From: Acidobacteriota bacterium
GTDB taxonomy: Bacteria; Acidobacteriota; Vicinamibacteria; Vicinamibacterales; UBA2999
Assembly: GCA_023265015.1 (NCBI GenBank)
Contig: JAHFUO010000013.1
Coordinates: 3,772-40,328 of the forward strand
Direction of reading: 5' to 3'
Length of the DNA: 36,557 nt
A program made the translations under genes and the position numbers. Numbering within the stretch: position 1 is the first letter of the stretch; every line of letters begins with the position of its first letter. Below the pieces are notes generated by a model. That model saw nothing but the letters and a program-made list of their open reading frames with translations. It did no database searches and was not told where the DNA came from. This document shows positions 17,096 to 24,289 of the stretch, one piece after another.

Positions 17096-19515
17096 CAGCG
17101 GAACGCGATGCCGAACGCGATGGCGCGCGTGTCCTCGCGCAGGTGCGCGAGTCGCTCGAGCAGCATCAGGCGAGCCCTCGATCTCCCGAGCGCCTGGTCA
17201 ACGACCGATGCCTGGGCCGACGCTGCGCGCTCGGCTCGCCGATCGAAGAGGCCGGGCTGCAGAAGTCCTGCGGAGAGGCGCGCGTGGCGAAGCCGGAGCG
17301 CGTCGGCGATCGCCTGCTCCCGGCGTGTCATGAGGAGGAGCGAGGCTCGAAGGCTGGTGGACAGCGTTGTGAGAAGCTGTCGATGACTTTCCGCCGCAAG
17401 CCCCTCGAGGGCATCGTCCAGCGCCAGCACAGCGCGAACATCTCGAGCGGAGCGCACGTCTCCGGTAGGCCGGACGTCGTGCAGGCCAATCACGGTCTCG
17501 AAGACCAGGTGGTCGGCGGCGTCGACACATGGCAGCCGAACGGCCCACACGCGTCCTCGCGAAGCCCCACGCCGTTTCGCGATTGCGAGAACGGACTGGC
17601 CGGCGTACGGAGTGACATCTCGACTACCGTGGAGCGCCCGCGCCGACTGCAGTCGGGTCGCGTCCAACGCGGCCTCTTGCCGCAGCGAAACATCGCGGTC
17701 ATGCGCGATACCACTGCCATCAAGCGCCACTCGAATCCGCTCGGTGCGTTGGACGAACCTGCTGACGACCGACTCCTCGGCCGTGTCCGCGACGACGAGC
17801 TGCACGGCGTGGACGCGGCGCGATTGTCCAAGTCGATCGACGCGCCCGATGCGCTGTTCGAGGCGGACTGGAGTCCATGGCAGCTCGAGGCTCACGACCA
17901 GGCGGCAGCGGTGGTGCAGGTTCAACCCCTCGCTGGCCGCATCCGTGGCGAGCAGCAGGCGGGACGCGCCTTCAGTGAACTCACGCAGCGCGCGTCGGCG
18001 CTCGCTCGATGTCAGGCCGCCGTGAAGCTGCAACGGTTCGAAGCGGGCGAGACTCGTGGCAAGGTGCTGAAGCGTGTCGCGGTATTCGGTGAAGACGAGC
18101 GCCGGCTCGTTCGCGCGCACGAGGTAGCGGCGAATCGCCAGGAGCTTGCTCTCTCGAAGCGATGCCTCCTTCGACAGCGACAGGAGGTGCTCGAGCCATC
18201 GGCGCTCCTCCGCCGCATTGCCGAGTCCCGCGACCCCGAGCTCGGCGCCAGGCTCTTCGTCGTCTTCGGCGCTCACGAATGGCAACGCGAGCTGATCTCG
18301 TTCGGAAATCGCGTCGCCGGCAAGCAGGGTCAGCCTCCGTTGCAGCGAGCGCCACAACGAAGCCGCGCTGGAGCACGCGCGTCGCATCAACATCGTCGCG
18401 ACGAGCGCTGCGGCTGGAGCGGACGCCGAGTCTGCTGCCTGCTGCGTGATGAGCTCGGTGTACTCGCGCAGCTTCCTGTGCATGACGGCTTCTGCGGCGG
18501 TCGGCCTGACTCGTAGCAGGCAGGATCGACGGTCGTGAGGAAGCCCGACACCGGCGCGCGTCCTCCGAAAGGTGATGAGCGGAAAGCTGGCGCCGAGATC
18601 ACCGACAGCACAGAGGCGGGTAAAGGCGTCCTCGTCTCCGGAATGCGGCGTGGCGCTGAGCATGACGACGCAGCGGGACCGGCCGGCCAGCGCGGCGGCT
18701 GCCGCGCCGCGATCGGAGCGTCCCGCAAGCGTGTGCGCCTCATCGAAGACGATGACGTCCCACAGGAGCGCCTCGAGAGAGCGCATGACGTCGGGCCGCT
18801 TCACGTAGTCGATTGACGTGATGACGATTGGATGTACCGCCCACGGGTTCACGTCCGGCGCGAGGCGCGCGCCGGTCCGCGCGACTCCGGCTGCGTCGAG
18901 CACTTCGGTGTGGAGAGAAAAACGGGACTCGAGCTCCTCGCGCCACTGATCGCGCAAGCCCGCCGGCGACACGATGAGCACGCGCGCGTCCGGTGTGCGC
19001 GTCACCGTCTCGGCCACGATCAGTCCGGCCTCGATCGTCTTGCCCAGCCCGACGTCGTCCGCGATGAGCAGCCGGCATCCGTCGCCGCGCGTGACGGCGA
19101 GCGCCGGCTCGAGCTGGAAGGGGATGACGGCCAGGTCTGCGTGAGCCGCGGCGCGCAGCGAGGTCCATCGCGGCACCGCCGCCGCAAGGCCCGCGCACGC
19201 GACATGCCGCCATCGCGCGAGGCTGACGACGCAAGGATGGGCGGCGGACCCCGGCAGATGTTCGAGCGGCTCGAACGGGAGAACGAATCGTGCCGTGACG
19301 CCGCGATTAGAGGCGTCGCCACCATCCACGTCGACGATCGACGCCGCTTCAAACGGCGACTCCGCGATGACGCGCCATCGTTCGCCGCGGATGCGCACGG
19401 CGTCGCCTGGACGCAATTGCAGGCGCTGCACGATTCGACCGTTGCACGCATCGTTCCCCGGCCAATTGCCGCGAAATCCGGCGGGATCGGCCTGCCAGAC
19501 GTGCAGAATCTGCAA
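17095..19515 (-). CDS. SNF2-type DEAH helicase (DrmD/HepA-like)
   Basis: An 806-residue superfamily 2 helicase. Walker A is DDVGLGKT (about 153-160) in LLIADDVGLGKTIEAGLI, the DEAH box is VFDEAHTL (about 256-263), motif III is MLSATPH, and the second RecA domain has VFTEYRDTL, LHGGLTSSERR, ATDAASEGLN and EQRIGRVDRLGQ. This is the SNF2/RapA arrangement, predicted to translocate on double-stranded DNA. The N terminus (1-130) is a small beta-rich region without a known name to me. The only in-frame start is TTG 19515. It is 48 bp downstream of the Smr gene and overlaps the methylase by one base. Role inferred: motor subunit of a modification-linked defence unit. Confidence 0.85.
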   Translation of the reverse strand: MQILHVWQADPAGFRGNWPGNDACNGRIVQRLQLRPGDAVRIRGERWRVIAESPFEAASIVDVDGGDASNRGVTARFVLPFEPLEHLPGSAAHPCVVSLARWRHVACAGLAAAVPRWTSLRAAAHADLAVIPFQLEPALAVTRGDGCRLLIADDVGLGKTIEAGLIVAETVTRTPDARVLIVSPAGLRDQWREELESRFSLHTEVLDAAGVARTGARLAPDVNPWAVHPIVITSIDYVKRPDVMRSLEALLWDVIVFDEAHTLAGRSDRGAAAAALAGRSRCVVMLSATPHSGDEDAFTRLCAVGDLGASFPLITFRRTRAGVGLPHDRRSCLLRVRPTAAEAVMHRKLREYTELITQQAADSASAPAAALVATMLMRRACSSAASLWRSLQRRLTLLAGDAISERDQLALPFVSAEDDEEPGAELGVAGLGNAAEERRWLEHLLSLSKEASLRESKLLAIRRYLVRANEPALVFTEYRDTLQHLATSLARFEPLQLHGGLTSSERRRALREFTEGASRLLLATDAASEGLNLHHRCRLVVSLELPWTPVRLEQRIGRVDRLGQSRRVHAVQLVVADTAEESVVSRFVQRTERIRVALDGSGIAHDRDVSLRQEAALDATRLQSARALHGSRDVTPYAGQSVLAIAKRRGASRGRVWAVRLPCVDAADHLVFETVIGLHDVRPTGDVRSARDVRAVLALDDALEGLAAESHRQLLTTLSTSLRASLLLMTRREQAIADALRLRHARLSAGLLQPGLFDRRAERAASAQASVVDQALGRSRARLMLLERLAHLREDTRAIAFGIAFR

Positions 19516-19563
19516 CGGCGGCAGCCGCGCGGCGTTGCAGTTCCTGAGTCCCCCAGTTCCTGA

Positions 19564-19818
19564 TCAGTCGTCGCGCAGGCGGGCGACGGTCGCTCCGAGG
19601 TGCGACTCCGGCGCGTCCCAGAACTCGACGACAAGCGGATGCCGCTCGAGGGCCTGCTGCACGATGCCGCGCTGGACGCCGCGGCCGCGCCCGTGAATGA
19701 GCCTCACTTCCCGCAGTCCGCGGTCCCACGCCGCGTTCACGTAGTCTTCGACGACCGACTGGATGTCGCGAGGCGCGAAGGGATGGAGATCGAGGGCGTC
19801 TTCGATCGGGATGCGCAT
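19564..19818 (-). CDS. Small Smr-domain protein
   Basis: Eighty-four residues forming a stand-alone Smr domain. It has LDLHPF near residue 10 (family motif LDLHG), IHGRGRGVQRGIVQQAL (family motif HGxGxG), and a closing segment with GATVARL. Smr domains occur at the C terminus of MutS2 and alone, and several are nicking endonucleases for DNA or RNA. ATG 19818 is chosen because the motif begins there. A longer start at 19851 would lie in a heptad repeat and is rejected. It heads the gene string Smr, helicase, methylase on the - strand and could supply nuclease activity to it, which is an inference. Confidence 0.82.
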   Translation of the reverse strand: MRIPIEDALDLHPFAPRDIQSVVEDYVNAAWDRGLREVRLIHGRGRGVQRGIVQQALERHPLVVEFWDAPESHLGATVARLRDD

Positions 19819-19821
19819 GGG

Positions 19822-19886
19822 AACTCCCAACTCCCAGGCTCCAATTCCCAAGTGCCTTGGGAGTTGGAAGTTGGCGTTTGGGAGTT
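19822..19886. repeat. Heptad-phased inverted repeat 4
   Basis: Left arm 19822-19849 is four 7-bp units (AACTCCC, AACTCCC, AGGCTCC, AATTCCC). Right arm 19859-19886, read on the - strand, is four units (AACTCCC, AAACGCC, AACTTCC, AACTCCC), with a 9-bp loop. The element fills the whole spacer: its right end touches the queF stop codon (19886-19888) and its left end is 3 bp from the Smr start codon. Confidence 0.8.
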
Positions 19887-20236
19887 TACGGGGCGGTGTA
19901 GGTCGCCGTCACGATCGTTTTGATCCCGCCGCGGACGGAGAAGTCGCCCACCACCGTCATCCGCCTGGGCTGGCACGCGGCCACGAGGTCGTCGAGGATC
20001 TGGTTGGTCACCGACTCGTAGAAGATGCCGCGGTTCCTGAACTCGATCATGTAGTACTTCAGCGCCTTCAACTCGATACAGCGATCGCCGGGGACGTACG
20101 TGATGCGGATTTCGCCGAAGTCGGGGAGTCCTGTCTTAGGGCATACGGACGTGAACTCGGGACAGCTGATGGCGATTTCGAACTCGCGGCCGGGCCGGGG
20201 GTTCGGAAATGTCTCGAGCGGCGTCGTGGTTGACAT
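19886..20236 (-). CDS. queF: NADPH-dependent 7-cyano-7-deazaguanine reductase (type I QueF)
   Basis: A 116-residue unimodular QueF of the tunnelling-fold superfamily. It reduces preQ0 to preQ1 in queuosine synthesis. SVCPKTGLPDFGEI carries the Cys that forms a thioimide with the nitrile and the nearby Asp. The motif ELKALKYYMIEFRNRGIFYESVTN carries the substrate-binding Glu, as in the Bacillus enzyme. ATG 20236 is chosen because it directly precedes the conserved region; GTG 20263 would add nine residues but sits on its own Shine-Dalgarno. No other queuosine genes are in the window. It shares a spacer with the divergent HU gene. Confidence 0.92.
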   Translation of the reverse strand: MSTTTPLETFPNPRPGREFEIAISCPEFTSVCPKTGLPDFGEIRITYVPGDRCIELKALKYYMIEFRNRGIFYESVTNQILDDLVAACQPRRMTVVGDFSVRGGIKTIVTATYTAP

Positions 20237-20256
20237 CGGTTTTTCCGAGTGTTTCG

Positions 20257-20285
20257 TTGACACTCCTGCACGTGCGCGCTAGCAT
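20257..20285 (+). promoter_or_regulatory. Sigma-70-type promoter for the HU gene
   Basis: TTGACA (20257-20262) is separated by 17 bp from TAGCAT (20280-20285), giving a perfect -35 and a 4-of-6 -10. Transcription would start near 20292 and leave a leader of about 88 nt before the HU gene. The -35 hexamer lies just upstream of the queF start region, so transcription in the two directions may interfere. Confidence 0.55.
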
Positions 20286-20379
20286 TACACGTTTTTCACA
20301 GAAGTTTCCGCGACAGTTCGAGCGCGCGCAACTGTGACGCGGCCGAGCATCGGCGCGCATCAGCACAAGGGGGGACGTG

Positions 20380-20679
20380 ATGGCAGAGGCCCGACGCATG
20401 GGCAAGTCCGAGTTATTTTCACACTTCGCTGAACGATTCGAAGTAAAACGCACGCAGGCACGCGAGTTCTTCGACGAGCTGACAGCGCTCGCGGAGAAGG
20501 AGTTGAAGCGCGCCGGCGAGTTCGTGCTGCCGGGAATGGTCAAGCTGGTGGTGCAGAAGCGGAAGGCGCGCATGGGGCGCAACCCTGCCACCGGCGAGGC
20601 CATCAAGATTCCCGCAAAGACGGTCGTGAAGGCGCGCATCGCCAAGCAGTTGAAAGACACGGTCCTACCCAAGAAGTAG
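20380..20679 (+). CDS. HU-family DNA-binding protein
   Basis: A 99-residue HU/IHF-type protein. It has KSELFSHFAERFEVKRTQAREFFDEL (dimerisation helices), GEFVLPGMVKLVVQKRKARMGRNPATGEAIKIPAKTVVKARIAK-type beta arms with the GRNPATGE tip, and a C-terminal PKK. Proline at the arm tip (RNP) is the DNA-intercalating residue. HU bends DNA and organises the nucleoid. ATG 20380 is preceded by an AGGGGGG Shine-Dalgarno six bases upstream. The in-frame GTG at 20377 is less likely. It has its own promoter and a strong terminator. Confidence 0.92.
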   Translation: MAEARRMGKSELFSHFAERFEVKRTQAREFFDELTALAEKELKRAGEFVLPGMVKLVVQKRKARMGRNPATGEAIKIPAKTVVKARIAKQLKDTVLPKK

Positions 20680-20680
20680 A

Positions 20681-20730
20681 GGCGGACCTTCCGCCTCCGC
20701 CCAGGCTTCGGCGGAGAGGTCAGGTCCGTC
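20681..20730. repeat. Nested palindromic repeat, family B
   Basis: Outer arms GGCGGACCT (20681-20689) and AGGTCCGTC (20722-20730) enclose inner arms TCCGCCC (20696-20702) and CGGCGGA (20709-20715). The same nested layout and much of the sequence recur, inverted, at 36433-36484, and partly inside the M28 peptidase gene. It begins 1 bp after the HU stop codon. Confidence 0.65.
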
Positions 20731-20759
20731 TGACGGCAGGAACAGCAACTCCCCCCTTG

Positions 20760-20792
20760 ACCCGGCGCCGTGGGCGCCGGGTTTTATTTCTT
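20760..20792 (+). terminator. Intrinsic terminator after HU
   Basis: Perfect 9-bp arms CCCGGCGCC (20761-20769) and GGCGCCGGG (20773-20781) with a GTG loop are followed by TTTTATTTCTT. The stem extends by one A-T pair at 20760/20782. It fits a rho-independent terminator for the + strand HU transcript. The histidine kinase gene ends 18 bp away on the other strand, and the hairpin lacks a T-run in that direction. Confidence 0.85.
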
Positions 20793-20809
20793 CCCTGCAA
20801 CCGAGAGGG

Positions 20810-22555
20810 TTAACTGGCGGCGAGTTGTGCAGGCCTCGCCTTGGTGACTGGAAAGCGCAGCGTGAACGTGCTGCCACGGCCCACCTCGCTCGCGACAGCA
20901 ATCGTCCCCCCGAGCTGTTCGACCATTTTCTTCGAGAGCGCGAGACCAAGACCGAGGCCCTGCTTCTTGGTGGTGACGAAGTCGTCGAAAATACCGCCGA
21001 GGCGCGACGGCGGGATGCCGCTGCCGGTGTCGGCAATCTCGACAATAGCCTCGTCGTTCTGGCGCATCGTGCGGATGACGACGCGGCCACGAGGCGGCGT
21101 CGCCTGAAACGCGTTGGTGATCAGATTGCGGTGGATGCGGTTCAACGCATACAGGTCGCCTTCGATGTAAAGCGGGCCAAATACAAATTCGGTTTCCAGT
21201 GAGATACCCGAGCTTTCCGCGCTCGGCAGCATCGATTCAGCCACTCCGTGGAGCGCCTTGTTCAAGTCCAGCGGGAACCGCTCGAGCGGCTTCGGACGAG
21301 CGAGGTTTCGCAGGTCGTCGAGCACGCGCTTGACCTGTTCAAACTCCCGCTCCACCGTTCGCTTGAAGCTCTCCCGGTACTCCAGGTCGTCGAACATCTT
21401 CACAAGCAGCTTGCAGCTGTTGCCGATGTTCTGGATCGGGTGCGAGATATCGTGGACGAGGCCGACGGCGACCCGGCCGAACACTGCCTGCCGCTCCTTC
21501 TTCCGGACGTCTTCCTGGAGCTCGACGAGCTTGTCCGCCATGTTGTTGAAGGCCAGGCCAAGCTGTCCGAGCTCGTCGGTTGAATCCACCACGACGCGCT
21601 CTTCGAGATGGCCCTGCGCGAGCGCGCGCGTTCCCCGCATCAACGCCAGGATCGGAGCAATGAAGCTGCGGCCCCAGAAATAGCCGGCGACCAGCATCGC
21701 CAGGAGGGCGATCGTGATCGCAATTCCAAGCTGGTTCTGCAGCGCGAGAGGAATGGCAAAAGCCTCGGACTGCGGCTGCTCGATGATCACCGTCCATCCG
21801 AGAGACGGCAGCGTGGCGGCAACCCCGAGGACGGTGCCCCGATCGCCGACGTACTCGGCGGACGCGGTCCGGTCGCCCTTGCGCTGATTGAGCGCGGTGA
21901 TCAACGGATGGCCCTGCATCTTGTCGCCGCGCGCGACGCGGGATTTTTCGTCCGGATCGCCGTGGGCAAGAAGCTGCCCCTCTCCGGTGACAACCAGAGC
22001 GTAGCCCTGGTTCCCGACTCGGATGCGGTCAACCATCCGCCACATTTCTTCGAGGTTCAGCCGGCCGACCAACCACACCTGGCGTTGGCCGTTGGTGACA
22101 GGTGCCGCGAGCACCGCAGTCGGCAGCAAATCGTTGTCGACCGAAAACTTGGACATCAACGTCCCAGCGATCTTGGTGCTCTCGGATCCGGGCACCGCCA
22201 CTGTGGGTCTGCCAAGTCGGCTCGATATCGTCGCCTTGCCGCTCTCGTCGATGAGCGTCAGTTCCTGGAACTCGGGAAACTCGAGGACGTAGTTCTTGAG
22301 AATCCGGTCCTGCTGCCAGGGCGCAAGCCCCGTTTGCTGCAGGTCGGCAGCGACCGCTTTGAGGATCTTCACGCTGCCCGTAACGTAGAGATCGATTTGC
22401 TCGGCGACCTGGCGCGCAACGTTCAAGTTACCCTGAACGACCGTCTCCTGGGCGCCGGTACGCAGCGAATACATCGAAACCGCCCCGTACGCCAGCAGCG
22501 GCATGACCGCCGCGGCGGCCATCAGGAGCGCGAACCGTGTCGTGATCTTTCTCAC
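20810..22555 (-). CDS. Membrane sensor histidine kinase with Cache-type sensor and HAMP
   Basis: A 581-residue kinase. A transmembrane helix lies near residues 7-27 and a second near 280-302. The about 250 residues between them have the length and pattern of a double-Cache extracytoplasmic sensor. HAMP (about 303-355) and a dimerisation domain follow, with the phospho-acceptor His in LVHDISHPIQNIGN. The ATPase has NLITNAFQATP (N box), DTGSGIPPS (G1) and GLGLGLALSKK (G2). This NtrB-like class usually pairs with sigma-54 activators, and one is encoded upstream in the same direction. GTG 22555 overlaps the stop of the binding-protein gene as GTGA, so sensor and binding protein are made together. 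Confidence 0.9.
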   Translation of the reverse strand: MRKITTRFALLMAAAAVMPLLAYGAVSMYSLRTGAQETVVQGNLNVARQVAEQIDLYVTGSVKILKAVAADLQQTGLAPWQQDRILKNYVLEFPEFQELTLIDESGKATISSRLGRPTVAVPGSESTKIAGTLMSKFSVDNDLLPTAVLAAPVTNGQRQVWLVGRLNLEEMWRMVDRIRVGNQGYALVVTGEGQLLAHGDPDEKSRVARGDKMQGHPLITALNQRKGDRTASAEYVGDRGTVLGVAATLPSLGWTVIIEQPQSEAFAIPLALQNQLGIAITIALLAMLVAGYFWGRSFIAPILALMRGTRALAQGHLEERVVVDSTDELGQLGLAFNNMADKLVELQEDVRKKERQAVFGRVAVGLVHDISHPIQNIGNSCKLLVKMFDDLEYRESFKRTVEREFEQVKRVLDDLRNLARPKPLERFPLDLNKALHGVAESMLPSAESSGISLETEFVFGPLYIEGDLYALNRIHRNLITNAFQATPPRGRVVIRTMRQNDEAIVEIADTGSGIPPSRLGGIFDDFVTTKKQGLGLGLALSKKMVEQLGGTIAVASEVGRGSTFTLRFPVTKARPAQLAAS

Positions 22556-24192
22556 CGGGCGAGTGCGACCTGAGGTTCAGGAGCCGCTGTCCAGCGCCAG
22601 ATCGAATAGACAGGATCTGCCGTACCTGGGCCCGAATCCTGTTCGATCTGAAAGTCGCGCCTCACGGCTCTCGACCGTTCATTCCACGCGAGGAACAACG
22701 CGGGTGGATCATCCAGCAGCACCTCCTGGAACCGGGTGAACGCGGACTGCACCGCCACCTCGTTGGTAGAGGTTCGCAGCACGTCAAAGAGACGCTCGGC
22801 TTCGGCGTTCTCATAGCCGAAGACGTTCAATCCCTGAAAGTGCTGGCGGGCCGAGCGCCAGAAGAAATAGGACCTGCCTACGGATGGACCGCTGATCATG
22901 TCGATAAGAATTGCTTCGAACTGTCCCTGCGGGACTCGTGCGTTGAAGTCCTTGCTCGGGACAACCTCAAACTGCATGTCGACGCCAACGTTGTAGAGTT
23001 GCTTCTGGACTTCAAGGGCAACTCGCTCAATGACGCTGAAGTTCTCGGGGATCAGGCACGTAAATCTGAAACGTGCGCTTGGTCGCCCAGATCCCTTATC
23101 GGCACCATTATCGGCACTCAGTCCCGCAGAGTTGAGGAGGGAAACGGCGAGCCCAGGGTCGAATCTGTATGAAGGAATCGAGCTGTTATAGGCCCAGTTC
23201 TTGGGCCACAAAGGACCGGTCGAGGCCTGCCCGTGACCCTTGAAGACGTTCTGAATCAGCACGGCGCGATCGACCGCGGTGTTCAACGCGCGACGCACGA
23301 TTGCCGAGTTGAACGGAGGTTTCCGCGAATTAAAAGCGACGAGGTACTGATATCGCCGGTCGAACGAAACGACGCGCACCTGGTCGTTGCTGATGAACTC
23401 GACGGCGTCTGGCGGAACGTTCGTCACCATATCGAGGTCGCCTCGAAGAAGGCTCGTCCAGGCCGTGCGGATCGTATCGAATGACCGGATTACGACGCGC
23501 GTGATGTGCGGGACGCCGAGATAGTAGTTAGGAAAGCGTTCGAGTATGACTTCCGACTGATCCGTCTTCACCACACGATATGGGCCTGTACCCACGGCTG
23601 GAGACCCAAGGGACAGCGGCAGCTCAAGATCGTCTGGCAGGAGAGCGGATGGTTGCGAGAGTTCGAACACGAGTTGGCGATCACCCTGGGACCGCACGGC
23701 TAGGACATCGGTAAGCGATGTGTACATCGAGCGATTCGAGGGACGCGCAACCGCGTCGCCAAGAATCTTGGCGGCCAGCGCCGCGCTCAGCGGCGTTCCG
23801 TCGTGAAACTGGATTCCCGGACGGAGGTTAACGTTGAGTTGTTTCCCGTCTTTCCCCCACCACCAGCTTTCCGCCAGTTTTGGAAGCGGGCGGCCGTCGG
23901 CACCTAACTGAGTGAGGCTCTCCACGCTGAGCGCGGCTGCCGTCTGCCGAATGCCTAGTTCGGTCCCTTCGACAACGCCTTCGGGATTGCCGATTCTCAA
24001 CTCATCAAGACGGGCGTCCTTGGGCGAAGGCTTCGGTGCGCAGCTCACCGCAAAAACGGCGCAGAAAAGAAAAACGCCGCACCTAAGCCGGGTGGCGGTG
24101 CGGCGTTCTTGAACGACAGAAGTCCCGGCAAAAGCCGGGCAACAGCTTCCTAGTTCTTCTTCTCGGTGATCTCGTCCTGGATCCACGGGCAA
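22552..24192 (-). CDS. Orphan peptide-binding lipoprotein (SBP_bac_5 / OppA-like)
   Basis: A family-5 extracellular solute-binding protein of up to 546 residues. Typical segments are PKLAESWWWGKDGKQLNVNLRPGIQFHDGTPLSA in short pieces, GTGPYRV, RRALNTAVDRAVLI and TGPLWP. A lipoprotein signal precedes Cys 51 (FAVSC). This family binds oligopeptides for ABC uptake, but no permease or ATPase gene is nearby. In-frame starts are only TTG 24192 or GTG 24186. Both lie inside the 3' end of the precursor gene in another frame, and the reading then passes through an intrinsic terminator whose T-run encodes part of the signal peptide. It is coupled to the kinase gene, suggesting a sensing rather than uptake role. 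Confidence 0.82.
   Translation of the reverse strand: MPVDPGRDHREEELGSCCPAFAGTSVVQERRTATRLRCGVFLFCAVFAVSCAPKPSPKDARLDELRIGNPEGVVEGTELGIRQTAAALSVESLTQLGADGRPLPKLAESWWWGKDGKQLNVNLRPGIQFHDGTPLSAALAAKILGDAVARPSNRSMYTSLTDVLAVRSQGDRQLVFELSQPSALLPDDLELPLSLGSPAVGTGPYRVVKTDQSEVILERFPNYYLGVPHITRVVIRSFDTIRTAWTSLLRGDLDMVTNVPPDAVEFISNDQVRVVSFDRRYQYLVAFNSRKPPFNSAIVRRALNTAVDRAVLIQNVFKGHGQASTGPLWPKNWAYNSSIPSYRFDPGLAVSLLNSAGLSADNGADKGSGRPSARFRFTCLIPENFSVIERVALEVQKQLYNVGVDMQFEVVPSKDFNARVPQGQFEAILIDMISGPSVGRSYFFWRSARQHFQGLNVFGYENAEAERLFDVLRTSTNEVAVQSAFTRFQEVLLDDPPALFLAWNERSRAVRRDFQIEQDSGPGTADPVYSIWRWTAAPEPQVALAR
24064..24107 (-). terminator. Intrinsic terminator/attenuator between precursor and binding-protein genes
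   Basis: Perfect arms ACGCCGCACC (24074-24083) and GGTGCGGCGT (24097-24106), extendable by one pair, enclose a 13-nt loop. On the - strand the stem is followed by TTTTTCTTTT. It lies 43 bp after the precursor stop and inside the N-terminal coding region of the lipoprotein. It should end most transcripts after the peptide gene and pass some on to the lipoprotein and kinase. Confidence 0.85.
24124..24139 (-). other. Short GC-rich hairpin after the precursor stop
   Basis: Perfect 6-bp arms CCCGGC and GCCGGG around a 4-nt AAAA loop (TTTT on the transcribed strand), 10 bp downstream of the precursor stop. It has no T-run, so it is not a terminator by itself. It may protect the short precursor mRNA from 3' decay or mask the lipoprotein start region; both are inferences. 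Confidence 0.5.
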
Positions 24193-24245
24193 AAACTCTG
24201 CGGCTTGCGAGTCGTCGCTGCCTTCTTGATAACAGTGATCTTCAT
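24150..24245 (-). CDS. RiPP precursor-like 31-residue peptide
   Basis: A small gene with ATG at 24245-24243 and TAG at 24152-24150. Its Shine-Dalgarno AGGTGGAG (24253-24260) is well placed, seven bases from the start. The peptide starts MKITVIKK, has a Lys/Arg/Thr-rich middle ending KPQ, then SFCPWIQDE and a charged tail ending EKKN. The single Cys 19 next to Pro-Trp, aromatic neighbours and acidic residues are plausible targets for radical SAM crosslinking, either a Cys thioether or an aromatic C-C bond. It lies 44 bp downstream of a radical SAM/SPASM gene and directly before a terminator. I do not recognise a named RiPP class. Leader and core limits are not visible. Confidence 0.75.
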   Translation of the reverse strand: MKITVIKKAATTRKPQSFCPWIQDEITEKKN

Positions 24246-24289
24246 GAGTCTACTCCACCTTGGTTAAACGGCCGATTAGGCCGCCCGGG

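Noticed and set aside
20760-20810. The HU terminator as a terminator also for the histidine kinase operon
   Set aside because: The stem is well placed, but in the - direction it is followed by TCAAGG rather than a T-run.
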